This document shows positions 14,747 to 25,872 of a stretch of DNA of 42,263 bases, in pieces. The position numbers were made by a program, and so were the translations under genes. This DNA is from Bacillota bacterium (GTDB lineage Bacteria; Bacillota; Clostridia; Caldicoprobacterales; DTU083). The DNA is taken from NCBI GenBank assembly GCA_029777885.1, contig JAKORJ010000119.1, forward strand, positions 1 through 42,263, given 5' to 3'. The notes beneath the pieces are model-generated. The model was not told where the DNA came from. It saw nothing but the letters and a program-made list of their open reading frames with translations, and searched no databases. The stretch's first letter is position 1. Each line of letters begins with the position of its first letter.

Positions 14747-15898
14747 ATGGGGGATAAAAAGTCAAGCCTGATCGATCTGTCCTATCCTATGGTGGTTGCC
14801 CTGCTCATCGTCGCGATAGTGATGATGTCCGTTCGCCTGCTTGTGGGCGAGTCCGCGGACCTGATCCCCGGGCCGGGGACGGGGAACAAGACCGCTGAAG
14901 CCGATGTCGATCCGGTGTACGGGACCATATTGGCCGGCACCATGCCGGTTTTGGCCTCTGGCGGCGACCTTGAAGGGTTCAATATATTCAAGACTGTGCT
15001 TGGTATTTTTGATTTCAAGGAATTGGGAGACCCTAAAAAGATAGTCGCTTATCCCATGCCATACCTTAAGCAGGGAAACGAAAGCCCCAACAAGATGAAG
15101 GAGGCTTCAAACAAGCTGCCGGACCGGAGCTCAGCCCAGCGGCCTGATATCGATGACACCTATTACGGAGATATACCTGAAGAAATAAAAATAATAATCA
15201 AGGGCATCAAGCCCGATGACAAGCCTATAATGATGCCGGGAGAGGGCCCCAAGATCCTGATATACCATTCCCATTCCAGGGAAGCATACATGCAGGATCC
15301 TGATGATCCTTACGAGGAGGTCGCCAGAGAAGCTTTCCGATCCAATGATATGAACCACACCGTGATCAGCGTCGGTAAAGCCCTGGCCGGGTATCTTACG
15401 TCGCTTGGCATACCCACCCTGCATGACGCGACAGACCACGAAGGGAATGATTATAACTCGGCCTATAACAAGTCCCTGGAAACCATTAGGCAGATGAAGG
15501 ATGAGTACAAATCCCTTCAGATGTTCATAGATGTCCACCGCAACAGCTACGGCAAGGGTTCGACCAAGAACCCTGATGACGAGGTCGTCATAATAAACGG
15601 TGAACGAGTCGCCAAGCTGTTCGTGGTGATAGGGACAGGTGATGACATTGAAGGCGGGCCTGAGGAAAAGCCAAACTGGCAGGAAAATGCGAAATTTGCT
15701 ATGAAACTAACAAACAAGCTGAACGAAATGTACCCGGGCATAGCTAAGAACGTCTTCTACAGGACAGGACGCTATAACCAGCATGTATCCACCAAGGCGA
15801 TCCTGATAGAAATTGGCAGCACCTTCACCACCCAAAAGGAGGCGCTGCGCACCACGAAGTATCTGGCTGAAGCCTTGCGGGAACTCATACATGACTAA
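14747..15898 (+). CDS. spoIIP: Stage II sporulation protein P (SpoIIP), peptidoglycan amidase/endopeptidase
   Basis: SpoIIP works with SpoIID and SpoIIM to thin septal peptidoglycan and drive engulfment. The 383-residue protein has one N-terminal membrane helix (about 13-33), a variable stalk, and a C-terminal catalytic domain from about residue 160. There ILIYHSHSREAY and IDVHRNSYG carry the zinc-ligand histidines. The final segment ILIEIGSTFTT matches the family. ATG 14747 follows GGGGTGA. The gene sits between gpr and lepA with its own terminator, as in related genomes. Confidence 0.92.
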   Translation: MGDKKSSLIDLSYPMVVALLIVAIVMMSVRLLVGESADLIPGPGTGNKTAEADVDPVYGTILAGTMPVLASGGDLEGFNIFKTVLGIFDFKELGDPKKIVAYPMPYLKQGNESPNKMKEASNKLPDRSSAQRPDIDDTYYGDIPEEIKIIIKGIKPDDKPIMMPGEGPKILIYHSHSREAYMQDPDDPYEEVAREAFRSNDMNHTVISVGKALAGYLTSLGIPTLHDATDHEGNDYNSAYNKSLETIRQMKDEYKSLQMFIDVHRNSYGKGSTKNPDDEVVIINGERVAKLFVVIGTGDDIEGGPEEKPNWQENAKFAMKLTNKLNEMYPGIAKNVFYRTGRYNQHVSTKAILIEIGSTFTTQKEALRTTKYLAEALRELIHD

Positions 15899-15938
15899 AG
15901 CAGTCGTTACTTTAGGCAATTACAATTTGACCTGATAG

Positions 15939-15966
15939 AGGAGAAGATCGGCAGTCTTCTCCTTTT
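15939..15966 (+). terminator. Rho-independent terminator after spoIIP
   Basis: AGGAGAAGA (15939-15947) pairs with TCTTCTCCT (15955-15963), with a 7-base loop followed by TTTTC. Confidence 0.85.
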
Positions 15967-16003
15967 CTTGTTATCAGGCAAGCATGTTGCAATGACTAAA
16001 CAG

Positions 16004-16039
16004 CATGCCGGCTCATAAAAGTCAGCCGGTACAGGCATG
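16004..16039 (+). promoter_or_regulatory. Strong hairpin of unknown role between spoIIP and lepA
   Basis: CATGCCGGCT (16004-16013) pairs with AGCCGG (16024-16029) and GGCATG (16034-16039), leaving a 4-base bulge. No T-run follows, so it is not a simple terminator. It lies upstream of the candidate lepA promoter. Confidence 0.35.
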
Positions 16040-16073
16040 GAAAAGCCCTGGGTCGCCGGCGGGCAGATTTAAG

Positions 16074-16102
16074 TTGCAATTTCCAAGGCTATTATTTATT
16101 AT
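16074..16102 (+). promoter_or_regulatory. Putative sigma-A promoter of lepA
   Basis: TTGCAA (16074-16079), a 17-base spacer and TATTAT (16097-16102), 52 bases before the lepA start. Confidence 0.5.
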
Positions 16103-16153
16103 ATATGAAGAATTAGAATACTAACGAGTACAGACAAGGAGGCAATTCACTAG

Positions 16154-17959
16154 ATGCCCAGTCCCAGACAGCAAAAAATCAGGAACTTCTGCATCATAGC
16201 CCATATAGATCACGGCAAATCGACCCTGGCTGACCGTTTGATCGAGTTCACGGGTTCTGTCACGGAACGCGAAATGGAAGACCAGATACTCGACATGATG
16301 GATCTGGAGCGGGAAAGAGGCATAACCATCAAGGCTACGGCAGTCCGTCTTGTATACAAGGATGATGACGGTGAGGAATACATCTTCAACCTTATAGACA
16401 CGCCGGGCCATGTCGACTTCACCTATGAGGTCTCACGGAGCCTTGCTGCTTGCGAGGGCGCCCTGCTTGTAGTTGATGCGTCCCAGGGCATAGAGGCCCA
16501 GACCCTGGCGAACGTTTACCTGGCCATGGACCACAACCTGGAGCTCATACCGGTCATCAACAAGATAGATTTGCCCAGCGCCCAGCCTGACCTGGTCAAG
16601 CGTGAGATCGAAGATGTGATAGGGATCGATGCTGAAAATGCGCCCCTTGTCTCAGCCAAGAACGGGATAGGCATTGAAAGTGTTTTGAAAAGCATAGTTG
16701 CCCATATACCACCGCCGTCCGGCGATGAGGATGCCCCCTTGAAAGCCCTGATCTTTGACTCGCTTTATGACAACTACCGCGGGGTGATCACTTACGTTAG
16801 GATCATGGAGGGCAGGGTCAAACCCGGTGATCGGATCCGGATGATGGCTACGGGAAAAGAATTTGAAGTCACCGATGTGGGCATATTCAGCCCTGCCCTG
16901 GTGCCGACCGCTGAGCTTTGCGCCGGCGATGTAGGCTATATCACCGCGAGCATCAAAAACGTCAGGGACACAAGGGTCGGCGATACGATAACCCATGCCG
17001 ACCGCCCGGCTGACAAGCCACTGCCGGGCTACAAGAAGGTAAATCCCATGGTCTACTGCGGTATCTACCCGGCCGACGGAGCAAGATACGATGACCTGAG
17101 GGATGCCCTTGAAAAGCTCAGGCTCAATGACGCTTCCCTGATGTTCGAACCGGAGACCTCCGTTGCCCTGGGCTTTGGATTCAGATGCGGTTTCCTTGGC
17201 CTCCTCCACATGGATATCATACAGGAGCGGCTGGAGCGGGAATATGACCTGGACCTTGTGACTACAGCGCCTAGCGTCATATACAAGGTGGTAAAGACCA
17301 ACGGCGAAGTGCTTGAGATAACCAATCCTACAAACCTGCCCCCTGTGACGGAGATCGCTTCCATGCAGGAGCCGATGGTGAAAGCCCAGATCATGTCACC
17401 GGCCGAGTATACAGGGTCAATCATGGAGCTTTGCCAGGAGAGGCGCGGCGTGTATAAAACCATGGAATATATAGAGGGAACCAGGGTGCTATTGACCTAC
17501 GAGCTTCCCTTGAATGAAATAATATATGACTTCTTTGACGCCCTGAAGTCCAGGACCCGGGGCTATGCATCCTTTGATTACGAGCTGATAGGGTACAGCG
17601 ATTCAAACCTAGTGAAGCTTGATATACTGCTCAACGGCGAGATCGTGGATGCCCTGTCGCTGATTGTCCACAAGGACAAGGCCTATCAAAGGGGCCGCAT
17701 GATAGCTGAAAAGCTAAAGGAGCTGATCCCTAGGCAGATGTTCGAAATTCCGATCCAGGCGGCCATAGGCAACAAGATCATAGCCAGAGAAACAGTGAAG
17801 GCCCTGCGCAAGGACGTGCTGGCCAAGTGCTACGGTGGCGACATAACCAGGAAGAAAAAGCTCCTTGAGAAGCAAAAGGAAGGCAAGAAACGCATGCGCC
17901 AGATCGGAACGGTAGAGGTGCCCCAGGAGGCCTTCATGGCGGTCCTGAAGCTGAACTGA
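16154..17959 (+). CDS. lepA: Elongation factor 4 (LepA), ribosome-associated GTPase
   Basis: The 601-residue translational GTPase acts on the ribosome in initiation or back-translocation; its exact role is debated. G-domain motifs are [14 protein letters not shown] (G1), DTPGHVDF (G3) and NKIDLP (G4). These are followed by EF-G-like domains II, III and V and the LepA-specific C-terminal domain with [17 protein letters not shown]. The length is normal. ATG 16154 follows AAGGAGG at 11 bases. hemW begins 32 bases later, so the two share a transcript. Confidence 0.97.
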   Translation: MPSPRQQKIRNFCIIAHIDHGKSTLADRLIEFTGSVTEREMEDQILDMMDLERERGITIKATAVRLVYKDDDGEEYIFNLIDTPGHVDFTYEVSRSLAACEGALLVVDASQGIEAQTLANVYLAMDHNLELIPVINKIDLPSAQPDLVKREIEDVIGIDAENAPLVSAKNGIGIESVLKSIVAHIPPPSGDEDAPLKALIFDSLYDNYRGVITYVRIMEGRVKPGDRIRMMATGKEFEVTDVGIFSPALVPTAELCAGDVGYITASIKNVRDTRVGDTITHADRPADKPLPGYKKVNPMVYCGIYPADGARYDDLRDALEKLRLNDASLMFEPETSVALGFGFRCGFLGLLHMDIIQERLEREYDLDLVTTAPSVIYKVVKTNGEVLEITNPTNLPPVTEIASMQEPMVKAQIMSPAEYTGSIMELCQERRGVYKTMEYIEGTRVLLTYELPLNEIIYDFFDALKSRTRGYASFDYELIGYSDSNLVKLDILLNGEIVDALSLIVHKDKAYQRGRMIAEKLKELIPRQMFEIPIQAAIGNKIIARETVKALRKDVLAKCYGGDITRKKKLLEKQKEGKKRMRQIGTVEVPQEAFMAVLKLN

Positions 17960-17991
17960 CGGGCTATATGGCGATACCGGAGGAAAGACAA

Positions 17992-19128
17992 GTGAAAGCA
18001 AGAGGGCTTTATTTGCACTTTCCGTTCTGCGCAAGGAAGTGCAGCTACTGCGATTTCCCATCCTATTCCGGCAAGGAAGGATTCATGGCGCCCTACCTCG
18101 AGGCCTTGCTCAAGGAGATAGGCAGCTACAGGGAAAATCGCGAAAAATACCGTATTAGTACGATATTTATGGGTGGGGGTACCCCCACCCTTTTTAGCGG
18201 GGACAGGCTGGCCGAGGTCCTTGATAAGTGCAGGGAATGCTTCAACGTTGATGAGGATGCTGAGATCACGATAGAATCAAACCCCGGCACAGTCGATCTC
18301 GAAAAACTACTCATTCTGCGGAAAAGTGGCTTCAACAGGCTGAGCATCGGCCTGCAGGCCTGGCAGGACAGGTTGCTTGGTTTCTTGGGGAGGATCCATA
18401 CCGCCCGACAGTTCGAGGATGCTGTGCTGACAGCCCAAAAGGCAGGCTTTGACAACATAAACGCAGACGTGATCTTCGGCATCCCGGGCCAGAGCCTTGA
18501 GGACTGGCTTGAAACATTGAAAAGGACAGTCGCCTTGAACGTGACTCATGTATCGGCATACAGCCTCATTATAGAAGAGGGGACGCCTCTTTACAGCCTC
18601 AAGCAAAAAGGCCTGCTAGGGGAAGTGGCTGAGGAAGCTGAGCGGGAAATGTACCACAGGGGCGCTGAACTGCTTGAGCAGCTTGGGTTTTACAGGTATG
18701 AAATCTCAAACTTTGCAAGGTCGGGCTTTGAGTGCAGGCATAACCTGAATTACTGGAGAAACGGGGAGTATATAGGCTGTGGCAGCGGAGCCCACCAATA
18801 CTTAAACGGAGTGCGTAGCTCCAATACACCTCATATAGAAGCATATATCAAAATGATCAACAAAACCGGCAATGCGTCCGTAAGCTCAGAAATGATCGAC
18901 AAGGATCAAGAGGTCTTCGAAACCCTGATGCTGGGCTTCAGGCTCACCGAAGGCATCAATAAGGCTGACTTCCAAAAAAGGTTCGGCTTTACCCTGTCAG
19001 AAAGATATTCAGACAAATTGGCAGCCCTCAGGCAAGAGGGGCTCGTCTTTGAGGATGACATCGCATTAAGGCCTACACCGCGGGGCTTTGACTTTCAGAA
19101 CCACATAGCTTTGACCTTCCTTGACTAA
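17992..19128 (+). CDS. hemW: HemW-like radical SAM heme chaperone (formerly oxygen-independent coproporphyrinogen oxidase homologue)
   Basis: A radical SAM protein with the cluster motif CARKCSYC (CxxxCxxC) near residues 13-20, followed by MGGGTPT (SAM-binding GGE-like motif). HemW proteins bind and deliver heme and lack true HemN activity. I choose GTG 17992, which has GGAGGAAAG 7 bases upstream and gives (M)KARGLYLHFPFC; ATG 17968 has no SD. The 378-residue length fits HemW rather than the longer HemN. It sits between lepA and hrcA as in Bacillus. Gene order and length favour hemW, though biochemical assignment from sequence is indirect. Confidence 0.9.
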   Translation: MKARGLYLHFPFCARKCSYCDFPSYSGKEGFMAPYLEALLKEIGSYRENREKYRISTIFMGGGTPTLFSGDRLAEVLDKCRECFNVDEDAEITIESNPGTVDLEKLLILRKSGFNRLSIGLQAWQDRLLGFLGRIHTARQFEDAVLTAQKAGFDNINADVIFGIPGQSLEDWLETLKRTVALNVTHVSAYSLIIEEGTPLYSLKQKGLLGEVAEEAEREMYHRGAELLEQLGFYRYEISNFARSGFECRHNLNYWRNGEYIGCGSGAHQYLNGVRSSNTPHIEAYIKMINKTGNASVSSEMIDKDQEVFETLMLGFRLTEGINKADFQKRFGFTLSERYSDKLAALRQEGLVFEDDIALRPTPRGFDFQNHIALTFLD

Positions 19129-19153
19129 ATTGTATGGATGTGAAAAAAAGTTA

Positions 19154-19180
19154 TTGACAAATAACGGATATGGTGATAAT
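19154..19180 (+). promoter_or_regulatory. Putative sigma-A promoter of the hrcA operon
   Basis: A perfect TTGACA (19154-19159) with GATAAT (19175-19180) at a short 15-base spacer. TAATTT at 19178 would give 18. It lies immediately before the CIRCE operator. Confidence 0.6.
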
Positions 19181-19192
19181 TTAAGATTAGCT

Positions 19193-19219
19193 TTAGCACT
19201 CAATGGCTTAGAGTGCTAA
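19193..19219. promoter_or_regulatory. CIRCE operator (HrcA binding site)
   Basis: TTAGCACTC, nine bases, GAGTGCTAA: a perfect match to the 9-N9-9 CIRCE consensus. It lies between the promoter and the hrcA SD, in the leader, where HrcA binding blocks transcription until heat stress. Confidence 0.97.
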
Positions 19220-19238
19220 CAAAGAGGAGGTGTATGCT

Positions 19239-20270
19239 TTGCGGCTGGATGAAAGAAAGGTCCGTATACTACAGGCCATAATAGATGATTTTATTTCAAC
19301 CGCCGAGCCCGTCGGTTCCAGGACCATAGCCAGGAAATACAACCTTGGGGTCAGTTCGGCCACTATCCGAAATGAGATGTCGGATCTGGAGGAAATGGGC
19401 TACCTGGAGCAGCCCCACACATCCGCAGGCAGAATACCGTCAGACAAAGCATACAGGTTTTACGTAGACAGGCTCATGAAGGTCAAGTCACTAAAGAAGG
19501 AAGAAACAGAAAACATCAAGCAGCTGTACAGGAACAAGATAAGTCAGATTGAGCAGGTAATATGCAACACAGCGAAAATCCTGTCGGACATAACCAATTA
19601 TACATCCATAGTCCTTGCGCCGCAGATGAACAGCATCGTGATCAAGCATATCCAGCTTGTTCCCATCGACAACAGGCTGGCCTTGCTTGTGATCGTGACC
19701 AATGCGGGCATTTTAAAGGATACGGTCGTCAAGATCCCAGAGGATATTGACGCAGACTATCTCAACAGGATCTCCAACATCCTGAATAAGCTCTATAAAA
19801 ACAAATCCTTCGGGCAGGTGAACCTTGATGATCTGGCAGGAGTCCGCAAGGAGTTTGCGCGCAACAGCAGCCTTTTAGATACGCTGATAGATGCCTTGAG
19901 CGACAACTATTCAAAAGCTGACAAGGACATATACTACGGAGGGACCACCAACATATTCAACTTCCCGGAGTACCAGGATGTCGTGCGTGCGAAGTCCTTC
20001 CTGAATCTGCTGGAGGAAAAGGAGCTGCTTTATAAGCTCCTGTCGAATGTAGAAAGCGACGGTGTGACCGTCTCCATCGGCACGGAAAACCCCTATGAGG
20101 AGCTAAGGGAGTGCAGCATAGTTTCTGCCACCTACAAGATAGGGGACAGGGTACTTGGGTCCATAGGCATAATAGGCCCAACCAGGATGGAATATTCGAA
20201 AGCCATATCAGCAATGGATTATATGGCCAAGACCCTTAGCTATTACCTGACAAGTCTGTACGGGAAATGA
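19239..20270 (+). CDS. hrcA: Heat-inducible transcription repressor HrcA
   Basis: This CIRCE-binding repressor of chaperone operons is kept active by GroE. The 343-residue protein starts (M)RLDERKVRILQAIIDDF with an N-terminal winged helix including SSATIRNEMSDLEEMGYL and a PHTSAGRIPSDKAYR linker, then the GAF-like dimer domain. I choose TTG 19239: GAGGAGG ends 8 bases upstream, whereas GTG 19230 overlaps that SD. It is the first gene of hrcA-grpE-dnaK-dnaJ-prmA-rsmE-mtaB, behind a perfect CIRCE, so it represses its own operon. Confidence 0.97.
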   Translation: MRLDERKVRILQAIIDDFISTAEPVGSRTIARKYNLGVSSATIRNEMSDLEEMGYLEQPHTSAGRIPSDKAYRFYVDRLMKVKSLKKEETENIKQLYRNKISQIEQVICNTAKILSDITNYTSIVLAPQMNSIVIKHIQLVPIDNRLALLVIVTNAGILKDTVVKIPEDIDADYLNRISNILNKLYKNKSFGQVNLDDLAGVRKEFARNSSLLDTLIDALSDNYSKADKDIYYGGTTNIFNFPEYQDVVRAKSFLNLLEEKELLYKLLSNVESDGVTVSIGTENPYEELRECSIVSATYKIGDRVLGSIGIIGPTRMEYSKAISAMDYMAKTLSYYLTSLYGK

Positions 20271-20301
20271 CCAACGAAAAAATATGAAGCAGGTGAAGCA
20301 A

Positions 20302-20967
20302 ATGGATAAAGATACCAGACAGCAAGACCAGAGAGTGAACGAAGAGTATGAGGACATACCCATAGACGATCAAGAAGGTACCGAATCCCCGGCTGAGGCG
20401 ATTCACCCCTGCGATGAGTGCTGTGATGCCCGGGATGGCAGCATGTCTGAAGACAAGGATGCCGAGCAAAATGAAAAAACCATGGCAGAGCTGGAGGCAG
20501 AGATTGAAAGCCTGAAGCTTAAGCTCAATGAAGCCGAGCAGCAACGGGATGAGTACCTGAACCTGGCGCAGCGCGTGCAGGCTGATTTTGACAACTACAG
20601 AAAGCGAAATAGGAATGCCATTGCAGATTCCTATGCAAATGCAGCATGTGATGTGGTAGGCTATTTTCTGCCCGTATTGGACAATATCGACCGCGCCCTT
20701 GAGTCATTCAGGGGAGCCCAGGCGCAGGAGTCCCTGATAAAAGGTGTAGAGATGATCCAAAAGCAGTTCCTAAGTACCCTGGAGAAGCTTGGCGTTAAAG
20801 AAATAAAGGCATTGGGTCAGCCCTTCGATCCGCAGCTTCATGAGGCGGTCATGCAAGCCAAAGCGCAGGAGGGTCAGGAGCCCAATACTGTCATAGAGGT
20901 TCTGCAAAAAGGATACCGTACCGAGGACAAGGTCATAAGATACAGCATGGTCAAGGTGGCTAAGTGA
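20302..20967 (+). CDS. grpE: GrpE, nucleotide exchange factor for DnaK
   Basis: GrpE releases ADP from DnaK. The 221-residue product has an acidic, disordered N-terminus (about 1-60), a long coiled coil (about 60-110, AELEAEIESLKLKLNEAEQ), the family stretch RVQADFDNYRKRN, and a C-terminal beta domain ending with YRTEDKVIRYSMVKVAK. I prefer ATG 20302 because AGGTGA lies 6 bases upstream; ATG 20284 lacks an SD and would add six residues. It lies between hrcA and dnaK in the HrcA-controlled operon. Confidence 0.95.
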   Translation: MDKDTRQQDQRVNEEYEDIPIDDQEGTESPAEAIHPCDECCDARDGSMSEDKDAEQNEKTMAELEAEIESLKLKLNEAEQQRDEYLNLAQRVQADFDNYRKRNRNAIADSYANAACDVVGYFLPVLDNIDRALESFRGAQAQESLIKGVEMIQKQFLSTLEKLGVKEIKALGQPFDPQLHEAVMQAKAQEGQEPNTVIEVLQKGYRTEDKVIRYSMVKVAK

Positions 20968-21032
20968 CAAGCGACACCCAAACCTTTACATAACTGATAC
21001 AGCATATCATGGATAACGATTACCACCACTAG

Positions 21033-22898
<1,866 letters not shown>

Positions 22899-22920
22899 AT
22901 GATATATAATATATAAACGT

Positions 22921-22968
22921 TATTCCTGAATAAGCCAAGGCCAAGCGCTTTGGCTTTTTCAAGGAATA
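22921..22968 (+). terminator. Long hairpin, probable partial terminator or processing site between dnaK and dnaJ
   Basis: Two nested stems: TATTCCTGA with TCAAGGAATA outside, and AAGCCAA with TTGGCTT inside. A short T-run is embedded in the descending arm rather than after it. Placement in the 131-base dnaK-dnaJ gap suggests attenuation or RNA processing. Confidence 0.55.
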
Positions 22969-23029
22969 CAGGGTCTTTAATTTCCTGAATAATGACATGA
23001 TTCCTATTCGCAGTTAGGTGGTGAAGGTA

Positions 23030-24145
23030 TTGGCAAAACGTGACTATTACGAGGTATTAGGGCTTTCAAAGGGTGCATCCGAAGAGGAGATCAAGAAAGC
23101 CTATAGACAGCTGGCCAAAAAATACCATCCTGACCTGAACCCGGGAGACAAGGAAGCCGAAGCCCGCTTCAAGGAGATAAACGAAGCCTACCAGGTGCTG
23201 AGCAATCCCGAGACCAGGGCCCAATATGACCAGTTTGGCCATGCAGGTCCTACGGGTCACGGATTTGAGGACTTTGACTTTGGCAGCGGCCTGGATGATA
23301 TATTCGACATGTTCTTCGGTGGTTTTGGCGGAACCCGCTCAAGGCGCAGCAGGGGGCCTGTCAGGGGTTCCGATTTGCGTTATGACCTGACCATTTCCTT
23401 TGAGGAAGCCGCATTTGGAACCAAAAAGGAGATCGAGGTCGTCAGAATGGAAAGCTGCACCGAGTGCAAGGGGACCGGTGCCAGAAAGCCCGGGGATGTC
23501 ACCACCTGTCCTGTATGCAAGGGAACCGGAGAGATCCAACAGGCGCAAAATACGGCATTCGGCCGTTTTGTGAACGTGCGCACCTGTGACAGGTGCGGCG
23601 GCGAAGGCACGGTCATATCGGAGCCCTGCCCCAAATGCCATGGCAGGAAGAAGATCCGCAGGCTGAGGAAAATCAGTGTAACGATACCCGCCGGGATCGA
23701 CAATGGCCAGGCCATAACCTTGAGAGGCGAGGGTGAACCGGGAGAAAGGGGCGGTTCGCCGGGCGATTTGTACGTATATATTACCGTACGGCCCCATAAA
23801 CTATTTCAACGCAAGGGCTATGACTTGCATTGCGATATCCCGATCACCTTCGCGCAGGCGGCTCTAGGAGCAGAAATCGAGGTCCCGACCCTGAATGGCA
23901 GGGTGAAATACGTCATACCCGAGGGCACGCAGACAGGCACGGTATTCCGCATGCGCAACCAGGGCATACAGCACCTGCGCAGCAATACCAAGGGTGACCT
24001 GTATGTTAGGGTCAATATCGAGGTGCCCAAGCGCCTCAATGAAAAGCAGAAGGAGATCCTAAGGCAGTTCGATGAGATGACCAATGACAGCAATGAACAG
24101 CGAAAGTCCTTCTTTGAAAAGATGAGAGACGTTTTTGGAGCATAA
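23030..24145 (+). CDS. dnaJ: Co-chaperone DnaJ (Hsp40)
   Basis: DnaJ stimulates DnaK ATPase and delivers substrates. The 371-residue protein has an N-terminal J domain with YHPD (HPD motif near 35), a Gly/Phe-rich stretch (about 73-110), four zinc-finger CxxC repeats ([32 protein letters not shown]), and C-terminal peptide-binding domains. I choose TTG 23030, giving (M)[11 protein letters not shown], 8 bases after AGGTGG; GTG 23018 and 23021 lie within the SD. It belongs to the HrcA operon and precedes prmA by 40 bases. Confidence 0.97.
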   Translation: MAKRDYYEVLGLSKGASEEEIKKAYRQLAKKYHPDLNPGDKEAEARFKEINEAYQVLSNPETRAQYDQFGHAGPTGHGFEDFDFGSGLDDIFDMFFGGFGGTRSRRSRGPVRGSDLRYDLTISFEEAAFGTKKEIEVVRMESCTECKGTGARKPGDVTTCPVCKGTGEIQQAQNTAFGRFVNVRTCDRCGGEGTVISEPCPKCHGRKKIRRLRKISVTIPAGIDNGQAITLRGEGEPGERGGSPGDLYVYITVRPHKLFQRKGYDLHCDIPITFAQAALGAEIEVPTLNGRVKYVIPEGTQTGTVFRMRNQGIQHLRSNTKGDLYVRVNIEVPKRLNEKQKEILRQFDEMTNDSNEQRKSFFEKMRDVFGA

Positions 24146-24185
24146 AGGCCTGTCAGGCAAACTACCCTTTACAGGAGGCAAAGGC

Positions 24186-25133
24186 ATGGATTGGATAGAG
24201 ATTACTATTAAAACGACCCACGAAGGCGCCGACATAGCGGCCCAGGTGTTATATGAAACGGGCGTGACCGGAGTGGTCATAGAGGATCCGGATGATCTGT
24301 ATGCAGCCCAGCAGGATGGGTTGTTCTGGGACTACGTGGATGAATCCGTGCTTGCCAACAAGGACGAAGGGGTGCTAGTAAAAGCTTATATAAGCAATGA
24401 TGCCGCCTTCAACGACAAGCTCATCTACATCAGGGAGCGGATAGAGCATTTGAAGGCCCAGGACCTGGACATAGACTTAGGTCCAATGGAGCTGGCCTTG
24501 ACCAATGTCAGGGAAGAGGACTGGTCCAACAACTGGAAGAAATACTACAAGCCTGTGAGGATAAGCGACAGGCTGGTTATAAAGCCTACCTGGGAGGAAT
24601 ATGAGCCCAAGGAGGGCGAATGTGTGTTGAGCCTGGATCCGGGCATGGCCTTTGGCACGGGCACCCATGAGACTACGGTGCTATGCCTGAGGCTGCTCGA
24701 CAGGTATGTTAACCGCGGCGATACTATTGCAGACGTCGGATGCGGTACGGGCATACTCTCAATAGCAGCCCTGCTCCTGGGAGCGGAAAAGGCAACGGCC
24801 ATAGATCTTGACACCAATGCGGTCAGGGTCGCCCAGGAAAATGCAAGGCTGAACGGTGTAGAAGACAGGATGCAGGTCATACATGGCAATCTGCTGGATA
24901 AGGTCCAGGGCAGGTATGACATCATAACGGCAAACATCATCGCCGATGCCATAATAAGCCTGACTCAGCATATACGCGATTATCTCAACCCAGACGGGAT
25001 ATTCATATCCTCAGGCATAATCCTGGAAAGGCTGCCGGAGGTGCTCGAGAAGATAGAAGGATCGGGCCTGGAGGTCATCCACAAGGAGACTATGGGTGAA
25101 TGGGCAGCGGTGGTGGGCAGGCATAATGCCTAG
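24186..25133 (+). CDS. prmA: Ribosomal protein L11 methyltransferase
   Basis: It methylates L11 with S-adenosylmethionine. The 315-residue protein has an N-terminal substrate-recognition domain (DWIEITIKTTHEGADIAA) and a C-terminal methyltransferase fold with DPGMAFGTGTHETT, IADVGCGTGILSIAA and TANIIADAI. The start ATG 24186 follows CAGGAGG; the frame back to 24135 overlaps dnaJ. Its end overlaps the rsmE start by 8 bases, showing translational coupling. The location after dnaJ is conserved in Firmicutes. Confidence 0.95.
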   Translation: MDWIEITIKTTHEGADIAAQVLYETGVTGVVIEDPDDLYAAQQDGLFWDYVDESVLANKDEGVLVKAYISNDAAFNDKLIYIRERIEHLKAQDLDIDLGPMELALTNVREEDWSNNWKKYYKPVRISDRLVIKPTWEEYEPKEGECVLSLDPGMAFGTGTHETTVLCLRLLDRYVNRGDTIADVGCGTGILSIAALLLGAEKATAIDLDTNAVRVAQENARLNGVEDRMQVIHGNLLDKVQGRYDIITANIIADAIISLTQHIRDYLNPDGIFISSGIILERLPEVLEKIEGSGLEVIHKETMGEWAAVVGRHNA

Positions 25134-25872
25134 GTTTTTTGTTGACAGGTCCGATATTTCGGATGCAACAGCCATAATAAGAGGAGATGACTCAAGCCAT
25201 ATACAGCGGGTGCTGCGGCTCAGGAAAGGGGACGAGGTGACCCTTTGTGACGGCCTGGGCTGGGATTACAGGGCTGTCATAGAAACAGGGGAAAAGGATG
25301 CGACCATCCTTACGGTCATCGACCGATACCCTTCAAGCGGCGAGCCGGCAGTAAAGGTCAGCCTGTACCAGGGGCTACCCAAAGCGTCCAAGCTGGAGCT
25401 TATCATACAAAAGTGCGTTGAATTGGGTGTCAGCGAGATAATACCCACCGTCACAGACCGGACCGTTGTTCGTATTGACAGCGAAAAGGACGCAGCAAGG
25501 AAAGCCGAGAGATGGCAGAGGATCTCGGAGGAAGCTGCTAAACAAAGCGGCCGGGGGATTATTCCCAAGGTGCATGTGCCTGTTCCGCTCAAAGAGGCTG
25601 TCGAAGGGGCGGACCATATCCTGAAACTGCTGCTTTGGGAAGGTGAAAGAGAGACAAGCCTTCGCAGCATGCTGACCGCAAGGCAAAAGGCTGATTCAAT
25701 AGCCGTACTCATCGGCCCCGAAGGGGGCTTTTCACAAGAGGAGGTATCCCTCGCGCAATCAAGCGGCTGGATACCAGTATCGGCAGGCCCCCGGATCTTA
25801 AGGACAGAGACGGCTGGGCTCGCCGTTGTGACCGCAATCATGTATCAAATGGAGGAAATGGAATGGAAATAG
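25126..25872 (+). CDS. rsmE: 16S rRNA m3U1498 methyltransferase RsmE
   Basis: This SPOUT-class enzyme methylates U1498 of 16S rRNA. The 248-residue product has an N-terminal PUA-like domain (MPRFFVDRSD, DDSSHIQRVLRLRKGD) and a C-terminal trefoil knot with IGPEGGFSQEEV and ILRTETAGLAVVTAIMYQ. ATG 25126 overlaps the prmA end, and the SD is weak (CAGG), consistent with coupling. Its end overlaps the mtaB start by 10 bases. The alternative GTG 25096 lies well inside prmA. Confidence 0.95.
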   Translation: MPRFFVDRSDISDATAIIRGDDSSHIQRVLRLRKGDEVTLCDGLGWDYRAVIETGEKDATILTVIDRYPSSGEPAVKVSLYQGLPKASKLELIIQKCVELGVSEIIPTVTDRTVVRIDSEKDAARKAERWQRISEEAAKQSGRGIIPKVHVPVPLKEAVEGADHILKLLLWEGERETSLRSMLTARQKADSIAVLIGPEGGFSQEEVSLAQSSGWIPVSAGPRILRTETAGLAVVTAIMYQMEEMEWK

